Of a stretch of DNA of 64,000 nt, positions 9,628-18,959 are shown one piece after another. The stretch comes from Rhodopseudomonas pentothenatexigens (lineage in GTDB: Bacteria > Pseudomonadota > Alphaproteobacteria > Rhizobiales > Xanthobacteraceae): contig NZ_UFQQ01000011.1 in assembly GCF_900218015.1 (NCBI RefSeq), forward strand, positions 65,786 through 129,785, given 5' to 3'. Each line of letters starts with the position of its first letter. Positions within the stretch are counted from its first letter, which is position 1. The position numbers were made by a program, and so were the translations under genes. The notes beneath the pieces were generated by a model. That model was not told the origin of the DNA. It ran no database searches and saw only the letters and a list, made by a program, of their open reading frames with translations.

Positions 9628-11061
9628 CTACCAACCGTATTGCAACTGGGCGCCGAGATAATCGCTGCTGCGGCCACCGGCGGTGCGGATGGTGTCGCCG
9701 ACCTCGAAATGCACTGCTTCGATCGCGCCGGTGAGATGCGCGTCGAAGGCGTAGTCGAGGCGGAGTTGGACGTAGGCGCCGGTCCAGGCGCTGCCAACGC
9801 CGGCGGTGCCGGCCACCGGGACGTTCGGCTGCACGTAGATCGCGTCCGCCGTCGTGGCGCGCCATTGCAGGCCGACCGCCGCCATCAGCTTCAGCCGGTT
9901 CGCCGGCGACACGGTGATCGACGGCTTGAGATGGACGAGGTTCGCGTAGCCGGTGAAGCCCGCCAGCGTGAAGTAATAGCCGTTCGGGAACAGCGGATTG
10001 AAGGTGCCGACGACGCCGTCGTTCGGCCGGTCGTCGCCGGAGGCAGCATCGAACTGCAGCCCGAGCCGCGGCTGCCAGGTGGCCGGCAGCGTGTAGCCCG
10101 CGCGGGCTCCCACCGCCCAGGCCCGCCCCGCCGAGGCGCCTACCTGCCCGGTCTGCCCCATCGCTTCGAGGTCCCAATCGAGCGGGCCCTGCTTGCCGGC
10201 AAAGCGGATGTCGAAAATATGCCGGCGCTCATCGCCGGTGGCGTCGACATAACGCGCGCCGGCGCGCTCATACAACGAATAGTACGCCGACAGCTCGTTA
10301 TTGCCGAGCACTTTGCGTTCGATGCGGAGCGTGCTGAAACGGAACTGATCCGACGAGCGATCGTCGAACGGCCGGTCGTCGAAATACTGCACCGGCCGGC
10401 TGACGAAGCCGATGAACCGCCAGGTGCCGGTCTCCCAATCGGCCCACACAGCGTCGAACGATTGCCGCACGTTGGGGCCGTCGCGCGACGACACGAAACG
10501 CTGCAGGTCGAAGGCGAAGTCCTGCCGGCCGAACCGGGCTTTGAGCAGCCCGCCGGAGAACTGCTTGGTGTATTCGAGAAACGCCAGCCGTAGGTCGACC
10601 CGATCCTGATCGACCGAGGTGACGTTCAGTTTATCGAACGCCCGATCATCCTCGAGCTGGACGAACGCCCGCCAATTGGCATCGAAATGCACATCGGCAT
10701 GGACCTGCAGACGGTGGATGACATAGCTGTCGCGGGCATTGCCGGCTGTGCCGAACGCCGGGGCGTCGTTGAACTCGAACCGCTCGCGCAGATTGGCGCC
10801 GAACGACACATAGCTCTTCGGATCGGACACCCACAGCGGCACGTATTTGAGGGAATCGAACGGCTCGGTCCGCAGCTTCGGATCGGCCAGCACCGACCAA
10901 TCCTCGGCCCAGCGGTTGGACTGGATCGCCGGCCGCGCCGGCGCATCGTCCGCCGCGCGGGCGAGACTGCCGAAGGCGATGAGCGCGACGGAGGCCAGCA
11001 GCGCCGAGCGGACGCGCACCGCACGCCGAACTTCCCCGCGCTCTCCGCCGGCCGCCGTCAC
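9628..11061 (-). CDS. AlgE-type outer-membrane porin (alginate export family)
   Basis: The protein is 477 residues with a signal peptide (ALLASVALIAFGSLARA) followed by a beta-rich domain typical of alginate-export porins. Landmarks include QSNRWAEDWSVL, NLRERFEFNDAP, the long FGRQDFAFDLQRFVSSRDG segment and a C-terminal strand ending in an aromatic (YLGAQLQYGW). The GTG start at 11061 overlaps the stop of the upstream VOC gene (GTGA), which suggests translational coupling. In catabolic operons such porins often import small organic compounds. As last gene of the six-gene minus-strand operon it is probably the uptake channel for that pathway's substrate. Confidence 0.82.
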   Translation of the reverse strand: MTAAGGERGEVRRAVRVRSALLASVALIAFGSLARAADDAPARPAIQSNRWAEDWSVLADPKLRTEPFDSLKYVPLWVSDPKSYVSFGANLRERFEFNDAPAFGTAGNARDSYVIHRLQVHADVHFDANWRAFVQLEDDRAFDKLNVTSVDQDRVDLRLAFLEYTKQFSGGLLKARFGRQDFAFDLQRFVSSRDGPNVRQSFDAVWADWETGTWRFIGFVSRPVQYFDDRPFDDRSSDQFRFSTLRIERKVLGNNELSAYYSLYERAGARYVDATGDERRHIFDIRFAGKQGPLDWDLEAMGQTGQVGASAGRAWAVGARAGYTLPATWQPRLGLQFDAASGDDRPNDGVVGTFNPLFPNGYYFTLAGFTGYANLVHLKPSITVSPANRLKLMAAVGLQWRATTADAIYVQPNVPVAGTAGVGSAWTGAYVQLRLDYAFDAHLTGAIEAVHFEVGDTIRTAGGRSSDYLGAQLQYGW

Positions 11062-11978
11062 TCGGCCGCCGCCGCGTGCCGCTGCGCCGCGGCGTGGATC
11101 TCGGCCACGTAGCCACCGGGGAATTGCAGCATCGCGGCCTTGCGGTTCTCGAACGAATAAGGCGGCACCAGCACCGTCACCCCTGCTTCCTTCGCCTTGG
11201 CCATCGTCGCATCCAGATCGGCGACTTCATAGCCCGTGGTCTCGTGGCCGTAAGGATACGGCAAATGTCCGTCGGTGACGAACACGGTCATCTTGCCGAA
11301 TGCGGACTCGATCCGGATTCGCTTGATCTTGGCGTCGGGTTTCCCCACCTCTGCGCCGGATGCGACGCTGCTGTCCGACACGATCCGGCCGTGCGAGAAC
11401 TTGACGAAGCTGCGCACGAACGCCTCGGCCCGATCGGCCGCGACATACACCCGGTTCTCCGGGACCGACGTGAACGCGGCATAGTCCGGCTTGGTCGTGT
11501 GCCAATACAGCTGCATGTTGACTCCGCCGGGCCACTGCACCACCGCGTCGCGTCCGATCGGATCCGGGAAGGTCGACACGATCACGGACGCGCCCGCGGC
11601 GCGCGCCTGCCTGATCGCCACATCGATATCGCTGACCAGATAGCCGTTGCGCTCAGCGCCGAACGGGTACGGGATCGGTGTCTTGAACCCGAACAACGAC
11701 ACCGTGCCCACCGGGGTCTGCAACAACTGCGAGGTGGTGCTGCTCGGCGTCGGCGTCACGGTTGCGACCACCTGCTTGGTGCTCTTGCCGCCGAAGGTGG
11801 CGAGAAAGCTCGCCACGAATTTATCGACGTCCTCGGGTGCCACATAGACATGTGTGGTGTCGTATTGCGGCGCGACCGCAACCGATGGGTTGGTATGGCG
11901 CGTCTGCTTTGCGGCCGCCGGCGAACTCAGCGCGGCGGCGATCGCCAGCAACAGAAGGGGTTTCGAGATCTGTTTCAC
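11058..11978 (-). CDS. Exported VOC-fold (glyoxalase/dioxygenase-like) protein
   Basis: The protein is 306 residues. A clear signal peptide (MKQISKPLLLLAIAAALSSPAAAK) precedes two VOC-type repeats of about 130 residues. The repeats share the patterns YDTTHVYVAPEDVDKFVASF / PENRVYVAADRAEAFVRSFV and PYPFGAERNGYLVSDIDVAI / PYPYGHETTGYEVADLDATM. Export of a VOC protein is unusual because glyoxalases and extradiol dioxygenases are normally cytoplasmic. It overlaps the porin gene by 4 bp and starts 19 bases after the DoxX gene. Enzymatic activity is not certain because metal ligands cannot be assigned confidently. Confidence 0.78.
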   Translation of the reverse strand: MKQISKPLLLLAIAAALSSPAAAKQTRHTNPSVAVAPQYDTTHVYVAPEDVDKFVASFLATFGGKSTKQVVATVTPTPSSTTSQLLQTPVGTVSLFGFKTPIPYPFGAERNGYLVSDIDVAIRQARAAGASVIVSTFPDPIGRDAVVQWPGGVNMQLYWHTTKPDYAAFTSVPENRVYVAADRAEAFVRSFVKFSHGRIVSDSSVASGAEVGKPDAKIKRIRIESAFGKMTVFVTDGHLPYPYGHETTGYEVADLDATMAKAKEAGVTVLVPPYSFENRKAAMLQFPGGYVAEIHAAAQRHAAAAE

Positions 11979-11997
11979 GGAAGTCTCCTCGCCAATA

Positions 11998-12423
11998 TCA
12001 GGACGTCGATCGCCGTTGGTCGGACAGCATCGCCACCAGCACGAAGCCGGCGATCAGTCCGAGATGTTCAAAGAAGGCGTTGGCCTGCATCCCACGATCC
12101 GCTGCGGGCGCGAACCAGAACGCATTCGCCGTAAGCATCGCCACGAAGGTCAGGACGCCAAGCGCGCCGGCACCAATCCAGACCAGTCGATCGGCGAGCA
12201 GCAGGAGCGAGCCACCCAGTTCAACGATGATGGCGAGCGTTGCCCAGAGCCAGCCGGGATGCAGGCCGAACCTCTCCTGCTCGGCCACAGCCCCGGCAAA
12301 GTCGATCAGCTTCACCACGCCGCCGAGCAGATAGGCAGACACCAGCGCGAAGCGCGCGGCGTGCCACAGCAGCGGCGACGACAGGATCGTCGCCGCCCAC
12401 CTCGGCTCGTCAGCCGGCCTCAC
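11998..12423 (-). CDS. DoxX-family membrane protein
   Basis: The protein is 141 residues with four predicted membrane helices (ARFALVSAYLLGGVVKLIDF, LWATLAIIVELGGSLLLL, IGAGALGVLTFVAMLTANAFW, FFEHLGLIAGFVLVAML). The FEHLG motif in the last helix is typical of DoxX/YphA proteins. The GTG start at 12423 begins one base after the stop of the amidohydrolase gene; a longer in-frame start at 12522 would overlap that gene by 98 bp. DoxX proteins are linked to redox or quinol functions, but the role here is unknown. It belongs to the 15.3-9.6 kb operon. Confidence 0.8.
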   Translation of the reverse strand: MRPADEPRWAATILSSPLLWHAARFALVSAYLLGGVVKLIDFAGAVAEQERFGLHPGWLWATLAIIVELGGSLLLLADRLVWIGAGALGVLTFVAMLTANAFWFAPAADRGMQANAFFEHLGLIAGFVLVAMLSDQRRSTS

Positions 12424-12424
12424 C

Positions 12425-14305
12425 TCACACCGCCCAGCAAGCGCAGCCCAACGCGCCCCAGAAGCTCCTGAGATCGGAGACCGGCAGCTTGCTCGACCAC
12501 GCGGTGGCATGATCGTGGCCATGCAGCGTGCAGCTGTTGGCGCAACCGCATGACGTCATCGCCTGCACCGCGACCTTGCCGGCAGCATTGTCATCGTCGG
12601 CCCAGGCGGCGTAGCCGCCGAACCGGCGCACCGGTGACCAGTCCGGCATCGCCGGCGGCGGCGCGCTGTCGTCGAGACCGGCGAACTCGCCGGCGCCATA
12701 CACCACCTTGCCGCCGACCAACGTCAGCAGCGCTGTCGTATCCGCGATCTCGGCTTCACTGCAGGAGAAGTAATCGCGGTCGGGCACCACGACGTCGGCG
12801 AGCTGACCGGCGGCGATGCGCCCCTTGTTGCCTTCCTCGTTCGAGAACCAGGTGACGTTCTCGGTCCACATCCGCAGCGCGGTCTCGCGGTCGAGGCAGT
12901 TGCGCTGCGGCGTGATCCGCAAGCCACCGACGGTGCGGCCGGTCACCAGCCAGGATAGCGACACCCACGGATTGTACGACGCAACCCGGGTCGCATCGGT
13001 GCCGGCCGAGACCTTGACGCCGCTGTCGAGAATGCGCTTCACCGGCGGGGTCGCCTCCGCGGCGCCGAAGCCGTAGCGCTCGACGAAGTACTCTCCCTGA
13101 TACGCCATCCGGTGCTGCACGGCGATGCCGCCGCCGAGCGCTGCGATCCGGTCGATCGAGCGGTCCGAAATCGTTTCGGCATGATCGAAGAACCAGTGCA
13201 GACCGTCGAGCGGCGTGTCCTGGTTCACCTTCTCGAACACGTCGAGCGCGCGGGAGATCGTCTCGTCGTAGGTCGCGTGCAGACGCCACGGCCATTTGTT
13301 CTGCACCAGGATGCGCACCACCTCTTCGAGCTCGCCTTCCATCTCCGGCGGCATGTCGGGGCGCGGCACGCGGAAATCCTCGAAGTCCGCGGCCGAGAAC
13401 ACCAGCATCTCGCCGGCGCCGTTGTGCCGGAAGTAATCGTTGCCCTGCTTGTATTTGGAGGTCTTGGTCCAGTTGAGGAAGTCGTCCTTCTCGCCCTTCG
13501 GCTTCTGCGTGAACAGATTGTAGGCGAGCCGGATCGTCAGCAGCCCCTCCTCGTCGAGCTTCTGGATCACTGCGTAATCGTCGGGATAATTCTGGAACCC
13601 GCCGCCGGCGTCGATCGCGCCGGTGACACCGAGCCGGTTCAGTTCCCGCATGAAGTGGCGGGTGGAATTGACCTGATAGTCGAACGGCAGCTTCGGGCCC
13701 TTCGCCAGCGTCGCATAGAGGATGTTGGCGTTCGGCTTGGCGAGCAGAAGGCCTGTCGGATTGCCGTTGGCATCGCGGGTGATCTCGCCGCCGGGCGGCT
13801 CCGGCGTGTCCCTGGTGTAGCCGACAGCGCGCAGCGCCGCGCCGTTGAGGATCGCGCGGTCATAGAGATGCAGCAGAAACACCGGCGTGTCCGGCGCCAC
13901 CGCGTTGAGTTCGTCGATGGTCGGCAACCGCTTTTCGGCGAACTGATGCTCGGTGAAGCCGCCGACCACGCGCACCCATTGCGGCGGCGGCGTGATCGCG
14001 ACCTGGCGCTTCAGCATGCCCATCGCATCGGCGAGCGAGCGGACGCCGTCCCAGCGCAGCTCCATGTTGAAGTTCAGGCCGCCGCGGATGATGTGGAGAT
14101 GGTTGTCGATCAGGCCGGGCAGCACCCGCCGGCCCTTCAGATCGATCACGCGCGTCGACGGACCGGCGAGCGGCAGGACATCGCGATCGTGGCCGACCGC
14201 CGTGAACCGCCCGTCCGTGATCGCCACCGCACTGGCGGTCGGGTTGCTCCGGTCCAGCGTCGTGAACAGGCCGCGATGCAGGATGACGTCGGGCGCGTTG
14301 CTCAT
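12425..14305 (-). CDS. YtcJ-like amidohydrolase
   Basis: The protein is 626 residues from the ATG at 14305, which overlaps the stop of the XapX gene (ATGA). It belongs to the amidohydrolase superfamily, YtcJ/exoenzyme-regulatory subgroup. Features are an N-terminal composite beta domain (VILHRGLFTTLD, RVLPGLIDNHLHIIRGG with metal-binding His pair), a central HWFFDHAETIS segment and a late SAGTDATRVASYNPW segment with the conserved Asp. The C-terminal 60 residues end in a Cys-rich tail (TSCGCANSC), an unusual addition. The substrate is probably an amide or cyclic imide. Its operon partners are an isochorismatase-like hydrolase and a porin. Confidence 0.85.
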   Translation of the reverse strand: MSNAPDVILHRGLFTTLDRSNPTASAVAITDGRFTAVGHDRDVLPLAGPSTRVIDLKGRRVLPGLIDNHLHIIRGGLNFNMELRWDGVRSLADAMGMLKRQVAITPPPQWVRVVGGFTEHQFAEKRLPTIDELNAVAPDTPVFLLHLYDRAILNGAALRAVGYTRDTPEPPGGEITRDANGNPTGLLLAKPNANILYATLAKGPKLPFDYQVNSTRHFMRELNRLGVTGAIDAGGGFQNYPDDYAVIQKLDEEGLLTIRLAYNLFTQKPKGEKDDFLNWTKTSKYKQGNDYFRHNGAGEMLVFSAADFEDFRVPRPDMPPEMEGELEEVVRILVQNKWPWRLHATYDETISRALDVFEKVNQDTPLDGLHWFFDHAETISDRSIDRIAALGGGIAVQHRMAYQGEYFVERYGFGAAEATPPVKRILDSGVKVSAGTDATRVASYNPWVSLSWLVTGRTVGGLRITPQRNCLDRETALRMWTENVTWFSNEEGNKGRIAAGQLADVVVPDRDYFSCSEAEIADTTALLTLVGGKVVYGAGEFAGLDDSAPPPAMPDWSPVRRFGGYAAWADDDNAAGKVAVQAMTSCGCANSCTLHGHDHATAWSSKLPVSDLRSFWGALGCACWAV

Positions 14306-14592
14306 GAGTGCTTCTCCATCTGGTGCGGTTCGGAAGTCGTGGACGCGTCGGCGGCGCGGCGCCCCGGCAGCATGCCGAAGATGTGCGGCGTGCACCTGGC
14401 GTCCCGCCACGCCGCGGCGAGGCTGTGGCCGGAGATGATCTGGCGCGCCACCGGCACGATCTGCTCGCCGGCCAGAATGCCGAGCAGCCCGATCAGCGCC
14501 ACCAGCGGCGGCGCGGGCGAGCGCACGTTGAGCAGGCTGTAGATGACGCCGACCAACAGGCCGGCACCGAGCGACAGCAGATACACTTTCAT
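14302..14592 (-). CDS. XapX-domain small membrane protein
   Basis: The protein is 96 residues. The first 50 form two membrane helices with the typical XapX/DUF1427 sequence (MKVYLLSLGAGLLVGVIYSL, LVALIGLLGILAGEQ). A hydrophilic tail follows that is longer than usual for the family. It overlaps the amidohydrolase gene by 4 bp and follows the isochorismatase-like gene by 24 bases. XapX takes its name from a xanthosine/purine gene context and its function is not established. Here it links two hydrolase genes of one operon. Confidence 0.8.
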   Translation of the reverse strand: MKVYLLSLGAGLLVGVIYSLLNVRSPAPPLVALIGLLGILAGEQIVPVARQIISGHSLAAAWRDARCTPHIFGMLPGRRAADASTTSEPHQMEKHS

Positions 14593-14616
14593 CGTGCTCT
14601 CCCCGCGCCGGCCAGA

Positions 14617-15267
14617 TCAAGCGGCCTTGGTGCCGCCCTCGGAGGCGTGTTCGCCGAGCGCCCACTTGGAGAAGCGGATCTGGATGCCGTAGGGCGAGTG
14701 CGCCCGCAGGATGTCCATCATGCCCTCATAGGTCTCCGAGCGCGCCCAGTCCTGCTGCAGTTCGAACGCGTACTGGCAGGAAGTGATCGGCACTGCGCCG
14801 GCCTGGATCGCCCGCTCCATCGAACGGTTGTGCGCTTCCATCGACAGGTCGCCGCAGGCATCGGCCGGGATGTAGATCTCGTAGCCTTCCTTCAGCATGT
14901 CGAGCGTCGGGAACATCACGCAGGCTTCGGTCCACAGCCCGGCGATCACGAATTTCTTGCGGCCGGTGGCGGCCACCGCCTTGCGGAAGTTCGGATCAAG
15001 CCACGAGTTCATCGAGGTGCGGTCGATGATGTCGAGGTTCGGAAACAGCTCGGTGACTTCCGGCATGAACGGGCCGGAGAACGAATCCTTGGCCACCGTG
15101 GTCAGCACCGTCGGAATCTTGAACAGCTTCGCCGCTTTGGCGAGGATCTGGATGTTGTTGAACACCACCAGACGGTCGTGCGACTGCACGCCCTGATACA
15201 TCGCCGGCTGATAATCGATCAGCGCGATCGCGCTGTTCTCGGGCGTGAGCATATCCAGTTTCGACAT
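14617..15267 (-). CDS. Isochorismatase-family cysteine hydrolase (YcaC-like)
   Basis: The protein is 216 residues from the ATG at 15267, chosen for the GGAGAG 5 bases upstream; an in-frame start at 15297 is less likely. Catalytic residues of the cysteine-hydrolase fold are visible: Asp in ALIDYQPAMYQGV, Lys in TTVAKDSFSG and the nucleophile Cys in LWTEACVMF. The sequence is closest in style to YcaC-type hydrolases, whose substrates are poorly defined. It is the first gene of a six-gene minus-strand operon ending in the porin at 9628. Confidence 0.88.
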   Translation of the reverse strand: MSKLDMLTPENSAIALIDYQPAMYQGVQSHDRLVVFNNIQILAKAAKLFKIPTVLTTVAKDSFSGPFMPEVTELFPNLDIIDRTSMNSWLDPNFRKAVAATGRKKFVIAGLWTEACVMFPTLDMLKEGYEIYIPADACGDLSMEAHNRSMERAIQAGAVPITSCQYAFELQQDWARSETYEGMMDILRAHSPYGIQIRFSKWALGEHASEGGTKAA

Positions 15268-15587
15268 CGGAACTCTCCGGGTTGGGGCTGAGGCCACTGC
15301 GCCCGATCATGCCCTGCCCGCCGCTCGCTTCGCTTGGACGAACCCGTCGCCGATTGCACGAACGTGCGGTCAGTGCGTGGACGGATCATCGCAGGTCGGC
15401 AGCGGGGGCCGCGCGATCGCCCGCCACGGCGGACGTCGGCGGGTTTGCGGAATTCCGGCGGGTCCGGCGCGTCGTTGGGCTCAAACGTTCAAACGGCGGC
15501 AAAGCGCTGCAATCCTGGCGGCGCGATCTCCGCCTAGTCTCCTGACCAAAGTTGTCCCCTTGCGGATGCAGCCGAGCGAGACTCCGG
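15268..15587. other. Intergenic region between divergent genes
   Basis: This 320-bp gap separates the isochorismatase operon (leftward) from the MFS gene (rightward). It should hold both promoters. I see no convincing gene, no EcfG-type promoter and no strong palindrome. Short open frames here lack ribosome sites and recognisable sequence. Confidence 0.5.
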
Positions 15588-17258
15588 ATGAGCAATGCTG
15601 AAGGCGAGCCGCCCGTGGCTGCGCCGCCGCGGCCGTCGGCCTGGACCGCGTTTCGTCACACTGCATTCGCGGTGATGTGGACCGCGACCGTGGTCGCCAA
15701 TACCGGCACCTGGATGTACAATGCCGCCTCCAGCTGGCTGATGACCAACCTCGAGGCGGATGCGTTCACGGTGTCGCTGGTGCAGGTCGCCTCCAGCCTG
15801 CCGATGTTCCTGTTTGCGATTCCCGCGGGCGCGCTCTCCGACATCGTCGACAAGCGCCGCTTCCTGATCCTGATCGAAATCGTCCTGACCGTGTTCGCCG
15901 TCGCCAGTGCGGCGCTGGTCGGGCTCGGCCGCATGAACCCGGTGTTGCTGCTGCTGTTCACCTTCCTGCTCGGCGCCGGTGCGGCGTTTGCCGCGCCGGC
16001 CTGGCAGTCGATCGTTCCGCTGCTGGTGCCGAAGCCGGATCTCGGCTCGGCGGTGACCAGCAACGGCGTCGGGGTCAACGTCAGTCGCGCGATCGGACCG
16101 GCGCTCGGCGGCGTCGTGATCGGCATCATCGGCATCGCCGCCCCGTTCTGGATCAACGCGCTGAGCAATTTCGCGGTGATCGGCGCACTGCTGTGGTGGC
16201 GGCCTCCGGCGGCGCGTAGCAGCTCGCTGCCGCCCGAGCGCCTGTTCGGCGCGATCGTGATCGGCTTCCGCCACGCGCGTTACAATCTCGAGCTGCGCGC
16301 CACCCTGATCCGCGCGGTCGCGTTCTTCTTCTTCGCGAGCGCCTATTGGGCGCTGCTGCCGCTGGTGGCACGGTCGCGCATCGCCGGCGGTCCGGAACTC
16401 TACGGCATCCTACTCGGCGCGATCGGCCTCGGTGCGATCGGCGGCGCCTTTGCCCTTCCCTGGATCAAGGCCCGGCTCGGGCCGGATCGCGTGGTCGCCG
16501 CCGGCACGTTCGGCACCGCGATCTCCCTCGTCCTGTTCGGGGCAGTCCAACGAGCCGAACTCGCGGTGCTGGCTTGCGTCATCGCCGGCATGTCGTGGAT
16601 CGCGGTGCTGGCCAGTCTCAACGTCTCGGTTCAGGTGGCGCTGCCGGATTGGGTGCGCGGCCGCGGACTGGCAATGTTCGTCACCACCTTTTTTGGCGCA
16701 ATGACCGCCGGCAGCGCGCTGTGGGGCCAGGTGGCATCGATGTTCGGCCTGCCGGCCGCGCATTTCGCCGCCGCCGCGGGCGCCGTTCTCGGGATCGCCG
16801 CGACCTGGCGCTGGAAGCTGCGCGGCAGCGCCGACAGCGATCTGTCGCCGTCGATGCACTGGCCCTCACCGGTCCTGACGGTGGAGGCAGATGCCGATCA
16901 GGGACCGGTGCTGATCACGGTGGAATACCGGATCGCCGACGCCGAGCGCGACGCCTTCCTGCGCGCGATCCTGCAATTGAGCCGGCAGCGCCGCCGCGAT
17001 GGCGCCTACGCATGGGACGTGTTCGAGGACGCCGCCAACAAAGGCTGCTTCGTCGAAGTCTTCAAGGTGGCGTCGTGGCTCGAGCATCTGCGGCAGCACC
17101 AGCGCGTCACCAACGCCGACCGCGTCGTCCAGGACTCGGTGCGCCGCTTCCACGCGGCGGCCGAGCCGAAGGTCACACATCTGCTGGCGGTGACATTTCC
17201 GGACGATGCGCTTCCGAGCCAGGCGAACGACGCCGGAGCGCGTCATTTGCTCCGGTGA
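15588..17258 (+). CDS. MFS exporter (EntS-like) with C-terminal ABM-like domain
   Basis: The protein is 556 residues from the ATG at 15588. Residues 25-415 carry about 12 membrane helices with MFS signatures (GALSDIVDKRRFLI between helices 2 and 3, GPALGGVVIGIIG, GSALWGQVASMFG), typical of the enterobactin-exporter type MFS_3 family. The last 125 residues are soluble (LITVEYRIADAERDAFLRAI, ... AYAWDVFEDAANKGCFVEVF) and resemble an antibiotic-biosynthesis-monooxygenase (ABM) ferredoxin-like domain. This fusion recurs in proteobacteria, but its role is unclear. The cargo is unknown; the gene appears to stand alone. Confidence 0.85.
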   Translation: MSNAEGEPPVAAPPRPSAWTAFRHTAFAVMWTATVVANTGTWMYNAASSWLMTNLEADAFTVSLVQVASSLPMFLFAIPAGALSDIVDKRRFLILIEIVLTVFAVASAALVGLGRMNPVLLLLFTFLLGAGAAFAAPAWQSIVPLLVPKPDLGSAVTSNGVGVNVSRAIGPALGGVVIGIIGIAAPFWINALSNFAVIGALLWWRPPAARSSSLPPERLFGAIVIGFRHARYNLELRATLIRAVAFFFFASAYWALLPLVARSRIAGGPELYGILLGAIGLGAIGGAFALPWIKARLGPDRVVAAGTFGTAISLVLFGAVQRAELAVLACVIAGMSWIAVLASLNVSVQVALPDWVRGRGLAMFVTTFFGAMTAGSALWGQVASMFGLPAAHFAAAAGAVLGIAATWRWKLRGSADSDLSPSMHWPSPVLTVEADADQGPVLITVEYRIADAERDAFLRAILQLSRQRRRDGAYAWDVFEDAANKGCFVEVFKVASWLEHLRQHQRVTNADRVVQDSVRRFHAAAEPKVTHLLAVTFPDDALPSQANDAGARHLLR

Positions 17259-17294
17259 CGAGCGCGCGGCGCCCTTTCGGCACGAGATCGAAGC

Positions 17295-17621
17295 TCATGG
17301 CGAGATCTCCAGCGAAGCGATCTTGTCGCCATCGATCCGAAACCGATAGCGGAGGTCGACCGGGCTGCCGGGAAAATTGCCCGTGACACGGCACGTCACG
17401 ATGGTCGTACCGTGGGCGGCTTCCCCCGCGATCGGCTGAACGGTGAAGTCGTACTTCGCCGAACTCTCCGTCAGCCAGCGCGAGATGGCGGCGACGCCGA
17501 CATAGCTGTGGCCTTCGTCTTTCACCACGGCATCCTGAGTGAACAGATCAGCGATGCCGTCGCTGCGGCGCCCATGGGCGGCAAGATAAGCGGCGATCGG
17601 GGGCGGCAGGTCGAGTTGCAT
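17295..17621 (-). CDS. NTF2-like (SnoaL-type) protein
   Basis: The protein is 108 residues from the ATG at 17621. It has the NTF2-like cone fold pattern: IAAYLAAHGRRSDGIADLFTQ helix, DAVVKDEGHSYVG, AISRWLTES helix, and C-terminal strands TIVTCRVTGNFPGSPVDLRYRF. Such proteins include ketosteroid isomerases and many small-molecule binders; no catalytic pair can be assigned. The gene is divergent from the LysR regulator at 17776 with 154 bp between starts. That is the usual layout for a LysR target, so it is probably controlled by that regulator. Confidence 0.8.
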   Translation of the reverse strand: MQLDLPPPIAAYLAAHGRRSDGIADLFTQDAVVKDEGHSYVGVAAISRWLTESSAKYDFTVQPIAGEAAHGTTIVTCRVTGNFPGSPVDLRYRFRIDGDKIASLEISP

Positions 17622-17775
17622 GATGTCGGTCCTTTTCGGTGTCTGCGTCGAGCGAGGCGTCGTGGCGTCGCCGGATCGGCGGCCGCCTGGTCGGCGTGAC
17701 GAGCCTGATCTAGCGATGGACAATCATTCCGGTAAGCACATAGAATGAGGACGACGTGTTGCGAAAATCGGGATA

Positions 17776-18717
17776 ATGCCGCGGGCCTCCCTGCAAGATC
17801 TGGAAGCGGTGATCGCCATCGCGCGGCGCGGGTCGTTTCGCGCGGCCGCGCTCGATCTCGGCATCTCGACAACCGCACTCAGCAACGCGATCGGCAAGCT
17901 CGAGGCGAGCCTCGGCGTCCGTCTGTTCAACCGGACGACACGCAGCGTGTCACTGACGGACACCGGGCAGCTCTTCGTCGGCCAAACCGGCCCTGCGCTG
18001 CAGGACATCAAAGCTGCGATCGATACGGCGAGGTCCCGGCAGGCGACGCCGTCGGGTACCCTGCGGATCAATGCCTTTGCGATGGCCGCGCGGGAGATCC
18101 TCTCGCCCCTGATCCTGGAATTTCTCCGCCGATATCCCGACGTGCACATCGATCTGGTCACCGAGGGGCGGCTGGTCGACATCGTCGCCGACGGCTTCGA
18201 TCTCGGCGTCCGCGTCGCCGACCTCGTGCCCAGCGATATGATCGCAGTGTCGCTCGGCCGGCCACAGCGCTATGCGGTGGTCGGGGCGCCGTCGTATTTC
18301 GCGGATCATGGCAAGCCGCTGGTGCCGCCCGATCTGATCAATCATCGCTGCATTCGCGCGCGGCTGCCCAATGGCGCGCTTTTCCGCTGGCCGTTCGAAA
18401 AGAACGGCCAGCCGGTGCAGATCGACGTCGATGGGCCGATCACGCTCGACGAAGCGACGCTTGCGCGCGCGGCGGCGCTGGAAGGCATCGGGATCGGAAT
18501 CTTCATGGAGCAGGACGTCCTCGCCGACATTGATGCCGGACGTCTCGTTCGGGTGCTGGAGGATTGGACGCCGCCCTTCGCCGGGCTGTGCCTCTATTAC
18601 CCGGGACGCCGGAATCCCTCGGCCGCGATGAAAGCCTTCATCGGTCTCGCTCGCACCTGGGCGGCCGACACGAAGTCCGGTCGCCCGCGCGGCCGGCGCC
18701 GTGGCGTGCACAAGTAG
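17776..18717 (+). CDS. LysR-family transcriptional regulator
   Basis: The protein is 313 residues. The N-terminal winged helix-turn-helix is typical of LysR proteins ([20 protein letters not shown], ... [16 protein letters not shown]). A periplasmic-binding-protein-like effector domain of about 210 residues follows. It belongs to the group with GTLRINAF and [21 protein letters not shown], typical of regulators of small oxidoreductase or NTF2-like genes. The tail is basic ([13 protein letters not shown]). The divergent NTF2-like gene is the likely target. A weak ribosome site precedes the ATG, and other starts are not supported by the alignment of the DNA-binding domain. Confidence 0.9.
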   Translation: MPRASLQDLEAVIAIARRGSFRAAALDLGISTTALSNAIGKLEASLGVRLFNRTTRSVSLTDTGQLFVGQTGPALQDIKAAIDTARSRQATPSGTLRINAFAMAAREILSPLILEFLRRYPDVHIDLVTEGRLVDIVADGFDLGVRVADLVPSDMIAVSLGRPQRYAVVGAPSYFADHGKPLVPPDLINHRCIRARLPNGALFRWPFEKNGQPVQIDVDGPITLDEATLARAAALEGIGIGIFMEQDVLADIDAGRLVRVLEDWTPPFAGLCLYYPGRRNPSAAMKAFIGLARTWAADTKSGRPRGRRRGVHK

Positions 18718-18959
18718 GTTGCTGATTTGGCGGCCCCGGCAATCGATCCAGCAGCGGCCCCTCGCCTCGATATCAGAACGGCCTGATAGGTGAGCGCAAG
18801 CAGCGAAGCAATGACGGAGCGACATCACAGCGCGACGTCGACAACCCGGGCCGACGTTACGATTGCCATCGAGGCGAACCTCGCACGAACAAAATGGCCG
18901 TCGCCGAGCGGCGCATCGCGGCGGGACATGCGACGGTCATCCGCACCACCGCGATGCTG

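Noticed and set aside
12425-14665. Longer 746-residue version of the amidohydrolase
   Set aside because: The extra 120 residues would cover the whole XapX gene in another frame and look unlike protein. The ATG at 14305 overlapping the XapX stop is better.
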